Source: Candidatus Magasanikiibacteriota bacterium (lineage in GTDB: Bacteria; Patescibacteriota; Patescibacteriia; Magasanikbacterales; 2-02-FULL-50-9b). Taken from it: DNA of 32,524 bases. A model generated the notes under the pieces. That model saw only the letters and a list, made by a program, of their open reading frames with translations, had not been told where the DNA came from and ran no database searches. The stretch's first letter is position 1. Each line of letters opens with the position of its first letter. Shown in pieces: positions 7,384 through 14,457 of this stretch. Made by a program: the position numbers and the translations under genes. The stretch lies in the NCBI GenBank assembly GCA_023246755.1, contig JAHFHU010000005.1, positions 35,081-67,604 on the forward strand, read 5' to 3'.

Positions 7384-9690
7384 ATGTTTTTAAAACGTGT
7401 AGAAATTCAGGGGTTTAAATCTTTTGCAACAAAAGTTGCGTTCGATTTCCAGCCGCCAACGGCTGCGGCGCGATCAATCACGGCGGTGGTGGGGCCAAAC
7501 GGATCGGGTAAATCCAATTTGGCAGATGCGATTCGATGGGTGCTCGGCGAGCAATCGATGAAAACGTTGCGCGGGAAAAAATCCGAGGATGTTATTTTTG
7601 CGGGTTCGGATAAAAAAGCGCGGCTCGGGTATGCGGAAGTTTCGGTGCATCTGGTTAATGAGGGCGTTGTCGCGGGAGCAGCGGGCGACGAATATGATTG
7701 GATGAATGTGCCGGAGATTGTGATTGCGCGGCGTCTCTATCGTGATGGCGCTGGCGAATATTATATTAATGGAAGCAAGGCGCGATTGAGCGACATCCAA
7801 TTGTTGCTCGCGAAGGCGCATTTTGGACAGAAGACCTACACCGTGATCGGTCAGGGTTTGATTGATCAAATTTTGCTCGTGTCTCCACGTGAGCGTAAGG
7901 AGTTTTTTGATGAGGCCGCGGGCGTCAAGGAATTTCAACTGAAGCGACATCAGGCGTTGCTCAAATTACACGCAACGCGCGAAAATATTTCGCAGGCCGA
8001 AAATTTATTGAAAGAAATTGAGCCGCGGTTGCGGAGTTTGCAGCGCGCGGTCAAACGATTGGAAGAGCGCGAAGCGGTCGAAGCGCGGTTGCGATCGTTA
8101 CAAAAACAATATTATGGAACGTTATGGCATGATTTGAGTACGCGGGTTGGCGAGTTGACGACGGCGTGCGGGGGCGATGAGACAGCGCTCGGCGAAATTC
8201 GGGCGCGCTATGATGCGATGCTCGGGTCACTCCATAAACTCGAAGTCGAAGAGACGCAAAGTGAGGTGATCATCGGTTTGCAACGATCGTATGAGGATGC
8301 GTCGAAAAAACGGGGGGCGCTTCGCGAGGAAGAGTTGCGTTTGAAAACCGCGCTGGAGGTTTCGCGCGTGCGACGCGAGGTGCGCGCGGAGTGGGCGCCG
8401 TTGCCGCTGTCGAAAATTATCGATGAGCTGGAAGAGATGAAAACGGCGCAGCGTGAACTTGGTGCGCGGTTGCGCAGTGCAACGACGATTGAGGCGGTCG
8501 TTAAAATTTTGGATGCGTTTGATGCGGTTGTTGATCGAACTGAACATTTGGTCGCGCGCTTGCAGCGTCCGGCGCCCGAGGTCGCGCCGCAAGAAACCAA
8601 AGCAGATCCGAAAATTCAGGCGCAACTTGATGAATTGCAGGAGTCGGTTTTGTTGCTTGATGTGCAGCTCAAAGAATTGAGCGCGGCGATGCACGCCGAA
8701 TCGCATCGTGAGCAGGAAAAAAAATCGGAATTTTTTGCGGTGCAGCGACGATTGCAAGATGAGCAGCGTGCGATGCATGAGATTGAATCGCGGTTGTCGG
8801 GGCGGAAAATTGAGCGCGCGAAATTTGAGACGCGGCTTGAAAGTTTGCGCGAGGAGATGCAGATGGAAGTTCCGCACATGGTTGCGGAAGTTTTGGCTGC
8901 GCGACCAGCGGAAAATTTGGCGTCGGCGGATCAGGCGCAGCGCGAACTGTTTTCTTTGAAGCATCAGTTGGAATTAATCGGCGGCATCGATCCGGAGGTG
9001 ATGAAGGAATATGACGAGACGAACACACGCTACACATTTTTGTCCGAGCAGCTGGGTGATTTGTCGGGTGCTTTGGCGAACACAGAGACGACAATCAAAG
9101 AGTTTGACGAGATTTTGAAAACGCGGCGCGAAGAAGCGCTGACGACATTAAATGTTTTGTTTCAGGAATTTTTTGCGACGCTGTTTAAGGGTGGGTCGGC
9201 AAAATTGATTCCGGTGTATGTTGATCCGCGCGATGAGTTGACGGCGCGCGCGGGCGATGACGACGGCGAGACCGAAGAAGATGTTGCAGAGGCGGCCGAG
9301 GAGCGCGCCGAGGGCGTGTCGCGCGAGCCGGTTTTGGTTGGGATTGATATTCAGGCGCAGCCGCCCGGTAAGCGCATCAAAGATATTTCGGTTTTGTCGG
9401 GCGGCGAGCGCGCGATGACGTCGGTGGCACTTTTGTGTGCGATCATGGCGAGCAATCCGTCGCCGTTTGTTGTTTTGGATGAGGTTGATGCGGCGCTGGA
9501 CGAAGCAAACTCAATTCGTTATGCGGATATTTTGGAGCGGTTGGCCGAAAAAACCCAGTTCATCGTCATCACCCACAACCGCGCGACCATGGGCAAGGGC
9601 GACATTTTGTACGGCGTGACGATGGGCGACGATGGCGTGTCGCAATTATTGAGCGTGAAATTTGCGGAGGCGGAACGGTGGGCGAAATAA
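7384..9690 (+). CDS. smc: SMC-type chromosome-segregation ATPase, short, hinge not recognisable
   Basis: The N-terminal head is a textbook SMC: FLKRVEIQGFKSFA, Walker A GPNGSGKS at 37-44, then VLGEQSMKTLRGKKSEDVIFAG and QGLIDQILLVSPRERKEFFDEAAG. The C-terminal head has VLSGGERAMTSVALLCAIM near 670, Walker B FVVLDEVDAALDEAN near 695 and the H-loop ITHNRATM. At 768 residues it is far below the usual 1100-1200. Each arm is only about 150 residues, and the centre (about 336-410: EWAPLPLSKIIDELEEMK..., ending in a Pro-rich linker) is helical with no Gly-rich hinge. An acidic insertion (GDDDGETEEDVAEAAEERAEG, about 630-650) precedes the signature motif. It is monocistronic, and no ScpA or ScpB is nearby. 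SMC or a hinge-less SMC-like relative are the options; the ATPase heads are secure. Confidence 0.93.
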   Translation: MFLKRVEIQGFKSFATKVAFDFQPPTAAARSITAVVGPNGSGKSNLADAIRWVLGEQSMKTLRGKKSEDVIFAGSDKKARLGYAEVSVHLVNEGVVAGAAGDEYDWMNVPEIVIARRLYRDGAGEYYINGSKARLSDIQLLLAKAHFGQKTYTVIGQGLIDQILLVSPRERKEFFDEAAGVKEFQLKRHQALLKLHATRENISQAENLLKEIEPRLRSLQRAVKRLEEREAVEARLRSLQKQYYGTLWHDLSTRVGELTTACGGDETALGEIRARYDAMLGSLHKLEVEETQSEVIIGLQRSYEDASKKRGALREEELRLKTALEVSRVRREVRAEWAPLPLSKIIDELEEMKTAQRELGARLRSATTIEAVVKILDAFDAVVDRTEHLVARLQRPAPEVAPQETKADPKIQAQLDELQESVLLLDVQLKELSAAMHAESHREQEKKSEFFAVQRRLQDEQRAMHEIESRLSGRKIERAKFETRLESLREEMQMEVPHMVAEVLAARPAENLASADQAQRELFSLKHQLELIGGIDPEVMKEYDETNTRYTFLSEQLGDLSGALANTETTIKEFDEILKTRREEALTTLNVLFQEFFATLFKGGSAKLIPVYVDPRDELTARAGDDDGETEEDVAEAAEERAEGVSREPVLVGIDIQAQPPGKRIKDISVLSGGERAMTSVALLCAIMASNPSPFVVLDEVDAALDEANSIRYADILERLAEKTQFIVITHNRATMGKGDILYGVTMGDDGVSQLLSVKFAEAERWAK

Positions 9691-9831
9691 GTGCAAAATT
9701 AAATTATTCAGGAGACCACCTTGCATTTTCTCAGCAGAAAATGCTCGGCTTCCTCAGCGTTGCTCGTCGCGCGTTGCGCGACACTGGCCCGCAACGCTTG
9801 CGCAGTCTCCCTCATAATTTATTTTGCACTT
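9689..9831. other. 143-nt multi-stem structured element after smc (ncRNA or MITE-like repeat)
   Basis: AAGTGCAAAAT at the left end pairs with ATTTTGCACTT at the right end. The outer stem continues (TAAATTAT, then GGAGAC with GTCTCC) to about 25 bp with one bulge and a small internal loop. Inside are a perfect 9-bp hairpin (GCATTTTCT-CAGC-AGAAAATGC, 9723-9744) and an 8-bp stem (AGCGTTGC, 9756-9763, with GCAACGCT, 9791-9798) enclosing a 7-bp hairpin GTCGCGC-GTT-GCGCGAC (9766-9782). The left arm overlaps the smc stop codon. The ends look like terminal inverted repeats, but I see no target-site duplication and no U tract. It may be a structured RNA, an smc 3' stabiliser or a mobile palindromic element. 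Confidence 0.7.
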
Positions 9832-9861
9832 CTGGTATATGTACAAAGAACTTCCGCATTG

Positions 9862-9890
9862 TTGACTCGCTCACGCAGGTACGATATAGT
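9862..9890 (+). promoter_or_regulatory. Promoter of the 9938 gene
   Basis: TTGACT, a 17-nt spacer and TATAGT, giving a leader of about 40 nt that ends in GGAGGA before the ATG. Confidence 0.75.
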
Positions 9891-9937
9891 ACCCAGTCGT
9901 CAGAATCCTCTGACGCCATGAACGATACGGAGGAATC

Positions 9938-10741
9938 ATGGAAGGGAATCAGGAAACGATTAAAAAGTATTTTCGACTGCGTCGATTCGTGTGCGCATCG
10001 AAGTTTACGTGGGACATCGAAATTTTGTCGCTCATGACCGCGGCATTACTGGTGGTTGATCTGTTCGTGCGGCTGGTGTTTACTCAAAAGCTGAGCAGCG
10101 ACGTGTTTGCGTCTATCGTGCTGGTGCTTGCAGTCCGTTTGATCTTTGGAGTGCATGGGCTGGCGCGGCGTGGAGTAATTCCGTGTGATGCACGTCAAAT
10201 TGAACAGGGTCTTCGGTATAGGATTTTTCTTTTGAAGAATGGATATTTCCGCGCTCCGATTAAGCATTGGGTGCTTGTGCGTGTCGGGCTCATGTCACGG
10301 AGTAGAACATGGGGGATCGACGTCGTTCCGCTTCTCGAGAAATCGATGCAGGAATTTTTCCCTGAAATTTCGTCAGGATTGTCACCAGATGCGGAGATTG
10401 AGTTGGTTTCTTGGACATCATCCTTTCATTACGATGTTTTGTTTGCAGACGTAATCATCCAGCGATGGCTTGACCAGAAGATTGAGCAGATCAAGACCGA
10501 GCTGCATCTTCCACTCGCGCAAATCGAATTTCGGATTGCAGAAGGAGCGGCGCTTGAAACATGTGTTCGACAAATGGAGCTCGTCGTGCAGTTTGAGTCA
10601 AGCATTCGTCAGGCGCGTAAAGCCATACTCAAGGAATTGCTGCGCCCCCCTCATCGTGTGGTCACGCCCGAGTCAATCACGGCCTACGTGAAATCGGTTC
10701 GTGCGAAGGTCATAGAGGTGTGTGTGCTCGAGAAAACTTGA
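9938..10741 (+). CDS. Hypothetical membrane protein, 267 aa
   Basis: I do not recognise this protein. A strong ACGGAGGAATC precedes the ATG and fixes the start. The N-terminal 30 residues are basic and cytoplasmic in character. Two hydrophobic segments follow (LSLMTAALLVVDLFVRLVF, about 30-48, and DVFASIVLVLAVRLIFGVHG, about 55-74). The remaining 190 residues look soluble, with mixed alpha/beta character (HWVLVRVGLMSRS, IDVVPLLEKSMQEFFPEI) and a C-terminal helix rich in Arg, Lys and Glu. It is transcribed alone from 9862-9890 and ends at a strong terminator (10762-10820). It ends in TGA, which supports the standard code. No function is proposed. Confidence 0.8.
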   Translation: MEGNQETIKKYFRLRRFVCASKFTWDIEILSLMTAALLVVDLFVRLVFTQKLSSDVFASIVLVLAVRLIFGVHGLARRGVIPCDARQIEQGLRYRIFLLKNGYFRAPIKHWVLVRVGLMSRSRTWGIDVVPLLEKSMQEFFPEISSGLSPDAEIELVSWTSSFHYDVLFADVIIQRWLDQKIEQIKTELHLPLAQIEFRIAEGAALETCVRQMELVVQFESSIRQARKAILKELLRPPHRVVTPESITAYVKSVRAKVIEVCVLEKT

Positions 10742-10761
10742 GAATCGCAGAGGTTGTCTTC

Positions 10762-10820
10762 CGCAGATTGTTTCGTCGCCACCACACGAGTGTGCGCGAA
10801 GCAGTCTGCGTTTTTATTTT
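10762..10820 (+). terminator. Rho-independent terminator of the 9938 gene
   Basis: CGCAGATTGTTTCG pairs along 14 positions (two G-U pairs) with CGAAGCAGTCTGCG and is followed by TTTTTATTTT. The loop holds a small CACAC-GA-GTGTG hairpin. The U tract overlaps the last codons of the convergent HAD gene. Confidence 0.85.
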
Positions 10821-11487
10821 AGCGTATGCCTTGTTTGATTTCCCGCATCTCTGTCACTTCAGTCGGCAATTCAAGGAGCGATTTTATTTTTTTGTGTTCG
10901 TATCGTGACAGGTTCATGTTGTGTGGTGATTCTGGCCGTTCGATTAAATATGTGTCAACAACATCAGGCTCGTGCACATCACGCACGCGATCCAATTCTG
11001 CTGGTCGGTCGTCAACAAAAACAATCGGACTGCCAAAGCGTTTGAGTAATTTTTTTATAGCATCAGCTTTTCCAACCATCGGAGACACAACAAACACGCG
11101 GTCTGTTGGTAAATTAACCGCTTCGATTTTTTTCACCTGCCACTCTTCGTTACCTGCAGTGATGATTGCCCACGGCAGGCCACGCGCTTCAATTGAAATT
11201 AAAAATTGATCAACGTCCGGATAGCGTGCGAGTCCATCGTGCTCAAGCCATCCGCACACATCGCGCTCGAGTTGTGGGGCGTTAATTTGATTATGTAGCT
11301 TGCACAGCGCTGCGACAAATGTTTTGTGAGAAAAACCGACATCAGAATCGACCACCGCATTCATTACACGTACGGCCACATCGCGCGGCACACCATATGT
11401 TGCAACGATGTCGATTAACGCATCAGTACCGCGCGTAAAATAGGTGAGCGTATTGTCCAAATCGCAGGCGTAACACGTGTAATTCAT
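10819..11487 (-). CDS. HAD-superfamily hydrolase, probable phosphatase
   Basis: From the ATG at 11487 this is a 222-residue protein with HAD motif I ACDLDNTLTYF near residues 7-17 (nucleophile Asp, general acid Asp), motif II region AIITAGNE, a Lys-rich segment before VGKADAIKKLLKRFG, and motif IV FVDDRPAE. The helical cap is inserted between motifs I and II. HAD phosphatases act on many phosphorylated metabolites; the substrate is not inferable. The ATG at 11487 is preferred over the track start at 11523 because a TACAAT -10 box lies 7 nt upstream, so the longer start would precede transcription. The mRNA is probably leaderless. Its -35 box coincides with that of the divergent rpsP. Confidence 0.88.
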   Translation of the reverse strand: MNYTCYACDLDNTLTYFTRGTDALIDIVATYGVPRDVAVRVMNAVVDSDVGFSHKTFVAALCKLHNQINAPQLERDVCGWLEHDGLARYPDVDQFLISIEARGLPWAIITAGNEEWQVKKIEAVNLPTDRVFVVSPMVGKADAIKKLLKRFGSPIVFVDDRPAELDRVRDVHEPDVVDTYLIERPESPHNMNLSRYEHKKIKSLLELPTEVTEMREIKQGIR

Positions 11488-11494
11488 ATGTATG

Positions 11495-11523
11495 ATTGTA
11501 GCCTGTCGAGTTTCCCTTGACAA
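11495..11523 (-). promoter_or_regulatory. Promoter of the HAD gene (shares -35 with rpsP)
   Basis: On the minus strand TTGTCA, a 17-nt spacer and TACAAT end 7 nt before the ATG. The -35 hexamer is the complement of the rpsP -35, shifted by 1 nt. Confidence 0.7.
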
Positions 11524-11545
11524 GGTACAAAAAAACCAGTATCCT
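11517..11545 (+). promoter_or_regulatory. Promoter of rpsP
   Basis: A perfect TTGACA, a 17-nt spacer and TATCCT, giving a leader of about 53 nt. It shares its -35 with the divergent HAD promoter. Confidence 0.75.
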
Positions 11546-11604
11546 GCTGCTATCCGTCAATCGCGCTCACGATTAGACACCGGGCTGCGGCCCAAACTTC
11601 ACTT

Positions 11605-11916
11605 ATGTTATCACTCAAATTATCACGCGTCGGTAAAAAGAAACAACCACAGTATCGCCTCATCGTGACCGAACAAGGCCGCGATCCATGGGGTCGCGCG
11701 GAAGTTATCGGACACTACAACCCGATGATCAATCCAAAGACGTTCACCGTCGACAAAGATCGTCTCGAGGTGTTGCTTAAAAACGGTGTGCGTCCAACGA
11801 CGACCGTCAACAATTTACTCATCAATTTCGGCTTCATGAAAGGCGAGAAGATGCAGAAAGTTCATATCACCAAGAAACGTGCAGCAAATATCGCTAAAGA
11901 GGCGACAAAGAAATAA
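11605..11916 (+). CDS. rpsP: 30S ribosomal protein S16
   Basis: At 103 residues it has the S16 signature: MLSLKLSRVGKKKQPQYRLIV, the RDPWGRAEVIGHYNPM block and VHITKKRA near the C-terminus with a Lys-rich tail. S16 binds 16S rRNA early in 30S assembly. In many bacteria rpsP heads an operon with khpA, rimM, trmD and rplS. Here it is followed at once by its own terminator and a repeat, with khpA about 770 nt further on and trmD about 3.2 kb away. Family identity is certain. Confidence 0.98.
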   Translation: MLSLKLSRVGKKKQPQYRLIVTEQGRDPWGRAEVIGHYNPMINPKTFTVDKDRLEVLLKNGVRPTTTVNNLLINFGFMKGEKMQKVHITKKRAANIAKEATKK

Positions 11917-11940
11917 TTTTTTGCTGTCTGTTTTGAAAGG

Positions 11941-11966
11941 CCGCCCTTCAGGGGGCGGTTTTTTTG
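11941..11966 (+). terminator. Rho-independent terminator of rpsP
   Basis: CCGCCC-TTCAGG-GGGCGG is followed by TTTTTTT, 25 nt past the rpsP stop. Confidence 0.9.
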
Positions 11967-11994
11967 TGGCGGCGGGTGAGTGTCTCGACGCATG

Positions 11995-12060
11995 GTACAA
12001 AATTGTTAAACATTTTGATCTGATTTGTTAAACAATTTTGTACACACCAGCAAGACATAT
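11995..12060. repeat. Intergenic palindromic repeat, copy A
   Basis: A perfect 13-bp inverted repeat GTACAAAATTGTT / AACAATTTTGTAC (11995-12007 and 12031-12043) is followed by CACCAGCAAGACATAT. The 66-nt unit aligns without gaps to 23891-23956, with about three quarters of positions identical. Confidence 0.8.
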
Positions 12061-12149
12061 GTCCAATGTTCGAAACTTGACTTTTTGGGCATAATATGAT
12101 TTACTTGCATCCAACAAATAGGCCCCTTGAGTGGGGAAAGGATACGAAC

Positions 12150-12494
12150 ATGGACGCAGGGATTTCAGTTCAAGGAGTGGCCGACGCGCTTCGTCGCTCG
12201 GAAGCTGATGGCACGATTAGCACGCTGCAGGCAAACATTCTGCGCATGCGAACAGGCATCGTGGTTCAGGACGGCGAGCAGTTGCAGACCAGCTACGGTC
12301 AGCTTCCGCCCGAAGTGGCGGCGGATCTCGCGACTATGGAACAGCGCGCGATCGGCGGCGTAATCGCTGCGGAACGTGTTCGTTCCGGAAGCCGCGGGCT
12401 GCAAATGCTCGCGCGCACGATTGCTGGCGTGCCACACAGCTCGGCGGCCGAGGCGCGCATGCGTTACGGCCACGGCTGCAAAGGCGGCAAGTAG
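12150..12494 (+). CDS. Hypothetical small protein, 114 aa
   Basis: I do not recognise this protein. The ATG at 12150 is preferred over the track start at 12096 because GGGGAAAGGA lies just upstream and the longer N-terminus reads like leader sequence. The product is mostly helical and Ala/Arg/Glu-rich (VADALRRSEADGTISTLQANIL, PEVAADLATMEQRAIGGVIAAERV), without membrane helices. It ends in a Gly/Lys/His/Cys tail (YGHGCKGGK). GC and codon use are higher than in the neighbours. It lies about 90 nt after repeat copy A. I see no terminator after it. No function is proposed. Confidence 0.65.
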   Translation: MDAGISVQGVADALRRSEADGTISTLQANILRMRTGIVVQDGEQLQTSYGQLPPEVAADLATMEQRAIGGVIAAERVRSGSRGLQMLARTIAGVPHSSAAEARMRYGHGCKGGK

Positions 12495-12581
12495 TCGGAA
12501 CGCGACGGCGATCTATCATGCGGCAGGGTTGAGACGGAAGCAATTCTATCACAACTCTCGCCGCGTTTTTATTATTAGAGT

Positions 12582-12609
12582 TTGCGGTTGTAAAAAATTT
12601 TGTTATACT
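12582..12609 (+). promoter_or_regulatory. Promoter of the KH-domain gene
   Basis: TTGCGG, a 16-nt spacer and TATACT. The predicted start near 12616 precedes both candidate ATGs (12634 and 12685). Confidence 0.6.
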
Positions 12610-12684
12610 TTTACTTGAGTAGGACTCGAAAACATGGCGAGCCTCATACATTCTATTCAGCTAATCAGTTTTTATTGTTTTGAT

Positions 12685-13050
12685 ATGCAGCAGACAGATC
12701 AAGAGTTTGTAGAAATGCTTGTTAAGGCAGTCGTTGCGCATCCGGACGATGTTCGCACCGATCGTATCGTTGATGAACGTGGTGTGCTTATCACGCTTCA
12801 TGTTAATCCGGAAGACATGGGTTATGTAATCGGCCGACAGGGTCAGACCGCACGCGCGATTCGTACACTCGCGAAAGTCGTGGGCGCGAAAAATAACGCG
12901 CGGGTCAATCTTAAAATTATGGAGCCAGAAGGTTCACGCGGTCCACGTCGATATCAGGATAACGACAATGGTGGGGGCGATGCACGACGTGCGCCCGAGC
13001 CAGAGCGCGCGTTCGACGATATCGCATCAATCGATGATCTCGGTATCTAA
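12685..13050 (+). CDS. khpA: KhpA-like single-KH RNA-binding protein
   Basis: From the ATG at 12685 the protein has 121 residues: DQEFVEMLVKAVVAHPDDV, a beta strand, VNPEDMGYVIGRQGQTARAIRTLAK (the KH GxxG loop as GRQG) and a disordered Arg/Asp/Gly/Pro tail. KhpA (YlqC family) binds RNA, often with KhpB, and is typically encoded after rpsP. The ATG at 12634 is a real alternative: it lies about 18 nt after the predicted transcription start with AGGA 9 nt upstream, but it adds 17 residues (MASLIHSIQLISFYCFD) unlike the family. The 3' end overlaps the convergent 14382 gene by 24 nt. The family is clear; the start is uncertain. Confidence 0.9.
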   Translation: MQQTDQEFVEMLVKAVVAHPDDVRTDRIVDERGVLITLHVNPEDMGYVIGRQGQTARAIRTLAKVVGAKNNARVNLKIMEPEGSRGPRRYQDNDNGGGDARRAPEPERAFDDIASIDDLGI

Positions 13051-14382
13051 GATTCGCGGCGCGACAATTAAAAAAACAAAATATATGACGCCGAACCCTT
13101 GAAATAAGGCCGGCGTCGTTATATTTATGATGAAGAGCGCAAGCGCACCGGCGACGAGTCCGCGTGCGAGGGGTGTGTGTGCCATGCGTGAGAAGTTGTA
13201 GATGATTGCGCCGAGTAGTGCGAAGTACGAGGCAGCACCAAGCACGCCAAGTTCAGCGATCATTTCAAAATAACCCCAATCAAATTGCGTGCGGGTTTGC
13301 GGTGTGTGCGTGATCGGGTCGGTGTATGTTACTGTTTGTCCAAGGCCCGAACCGAAAAGTGGGTGCAGCGCGATGATGCGCTTGATGTCGGGGAGGAGCG
13401 CGATACGAATCGCACCGCTCGGGTCGTTTTCGGGTTTCACGCCTGCGACGCGCACGCCGAGGAGTTTAAGGCCGATCGATTGACCGCGGCTTGCGATAAA
13501 ATGCGTGCTGAAAAAAATAAGTCCGGCCACGCCGAGGGTGAGTGCGGAAACTTTGAACCATTGTTTTGCCGGTGTGCGATAGAACAGCAGAAGCGCGCCA
13601 GCTGCGAGACCTACAAAATAAATGCGCGTGAAATTTAAAATTACGACGATGAGAGAACACACGAGTAGTGCCCAGATTTTTTTGTTTGAAATTTTTTTAG
13701 TGAGCATGCTGAACAAAACCAAAATGATGGGCACGAATAAAATTTGTTCGGCGGTGACGATGCGAAAAAAATGTGCGCCGAGATCCGTGATTTTTCCGGC
13801 CGCGACATCGCGAAACCAGTGGTAGTATGGATCTTGTAAAACTGAAATATTGAGTGAATAAAGCGCGAAGGTGATGAGAGAAAAAAGTGTGGTGCCGAAA
13901 ATAAAAATTTTGATCGCAGCGACATAGAGCGGCTCCGGCGCGTGTTCGAATTCGAGCGCGGGAATTAAAAGCAAAATAAATAAATAAAGGATCGTATCTT
14001 GGATAATAAAATTTGGTGCGTGGTGATTTAGAAATCCATTAACGATTGACCACGCTAAAAATACACCAAAAATTCCGAGTGCAACGCGAATATTTTTTTG
14101 TGGCACTGAAAATTTTTTTCGTGTGCGAATTTTTTTGATGAGCCACAGCGCGCCAAAAATTCCGAGCACCCATGTGCGCAGAAGTAGGCCACGCAGCTCA
14201 AAAAAATGCCCCGCGCCATCGAGAATGAGTTCGAGCACAAGCACCTTCCACGCGAGCGAGAGATTTTTGATGCAGAGGTACGCGAAAAAACCAACGAGCA
14301 GAGCGGCGATGATTTCTTGGAGGACCGCGTGGTTTCTTAGAAGAAAAGAAAGTGTGCGGATCGCGATATAAAATATAAGCAT
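13027..14382 (-). CDS. O-antigen ligase/polymerase-like polytopic membrane protein
   Basis: From the ATG at 14382 this is a 451-residue protein with roughly ten or more hydrophobic helices. A longer soluble loop late in the sequence contains HPLFGSGLGQTVTYTDPITH and TRTQFDWGYFEMIAELG, the arrangement of the Wzy_C/WaaL ligase domain. Such enzymes move undecaprenyl-linked glycans onto acceptors or polymerise them. Function with the LCP enzyme is possible but unproven. The track start at 14412 would lie upstream of transcription, since TTGCAA-17-TACCAT ends 7 nt before 14382, so the mRNA is probably leaderless. Its 3' end overlaps khpA on the other strand. The gene interrupts the rpsP-khpA-trmD neighbourhood. 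Confidence 0.85.
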   Translation of the reverse strand: MLIFYIAIRTLSFLLRNHAVLQEIIAALLVGFFAYLCIKNLSLAWKVLVLELILDGAGHFFELRGLLLRTWVLGIFGALWLIKKIRTRKKFSVPQKNIRVALGIFGVFLAWSIVNGFLNHHAPNFIIQDTILYLFILLLIPALEFEHAPEPLYVAAIKIFIFGTTLFSLITFALYSLNISVLQDPYYHWFRDVAAGKITDLGAHFFRIVTAEQILFVPIILVLFSMLTKKISNKKIWALLVCSLIVVILNFTRIYFVGLAAGALLLFYRTPAKQWFKVSALTLGVAGLIFFSTHFIASRGQSIGLKLLGVRVAGVKPENDPSGAIRIALLPDIKRIIALHPLFGSGLGQTVTYTDPITHTPQTRTQFDWGYFEMIAELGVLGAASYFALLGAIIYNFSRMAHTPLARGLVAGALALFIINITTPALFQGFGVIYFVFLIVAPRILDTEIID

Positions 14383-14388
14383 GCTAAA

Positions 14389-14417
14389 ATGGTAGCAGCA
14401 ACCGTGGAGCATTGCAA
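14389..14417 (-). promoter_or_regulatory. Promoter of the O-antigen-ligase-like gene (leaderless)
   Basis: On the minus strand TTGCAA, a 17-nt spacer and TACCAT are followed by 6 nt and the ATG at 14382. Confidence 0.6.
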
Positions 14418-14427
14418 TTTTTATCTG

Positions 14428-14440
14428 TATAATCTATAGT
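14428..14440 (+). promoter_or_regulatory. -10 boxes upstream of the NYN gene
   Basis: A perfect TATAAT (14428-14433) and TATAGT (14435-14440) lie 18-30 nt before the ATG. No good -35 was found, so this is a weak call. Confidence 0.4.
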
Positions 14441-14457
14441 CCCTCAAAAGTTTTTGT

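Noticed and set aside
8227-9094. Long minus-strand ORFs (245 and 141 aa) inside smc
   Set aside because: Shadow frames of the GC-rich smc coding sequence, with Arg/Gln/Phe-rich composition typical of antisense reading.
9678-10037. ORFs of 119 and 66 aa across the region after smc (9678-10037, 9721-9921)
   Set aside because: They run through the inverted repeats of the structured element and the promoter of the 9938 gene; the apparent coding is a by-product of the palindromes.
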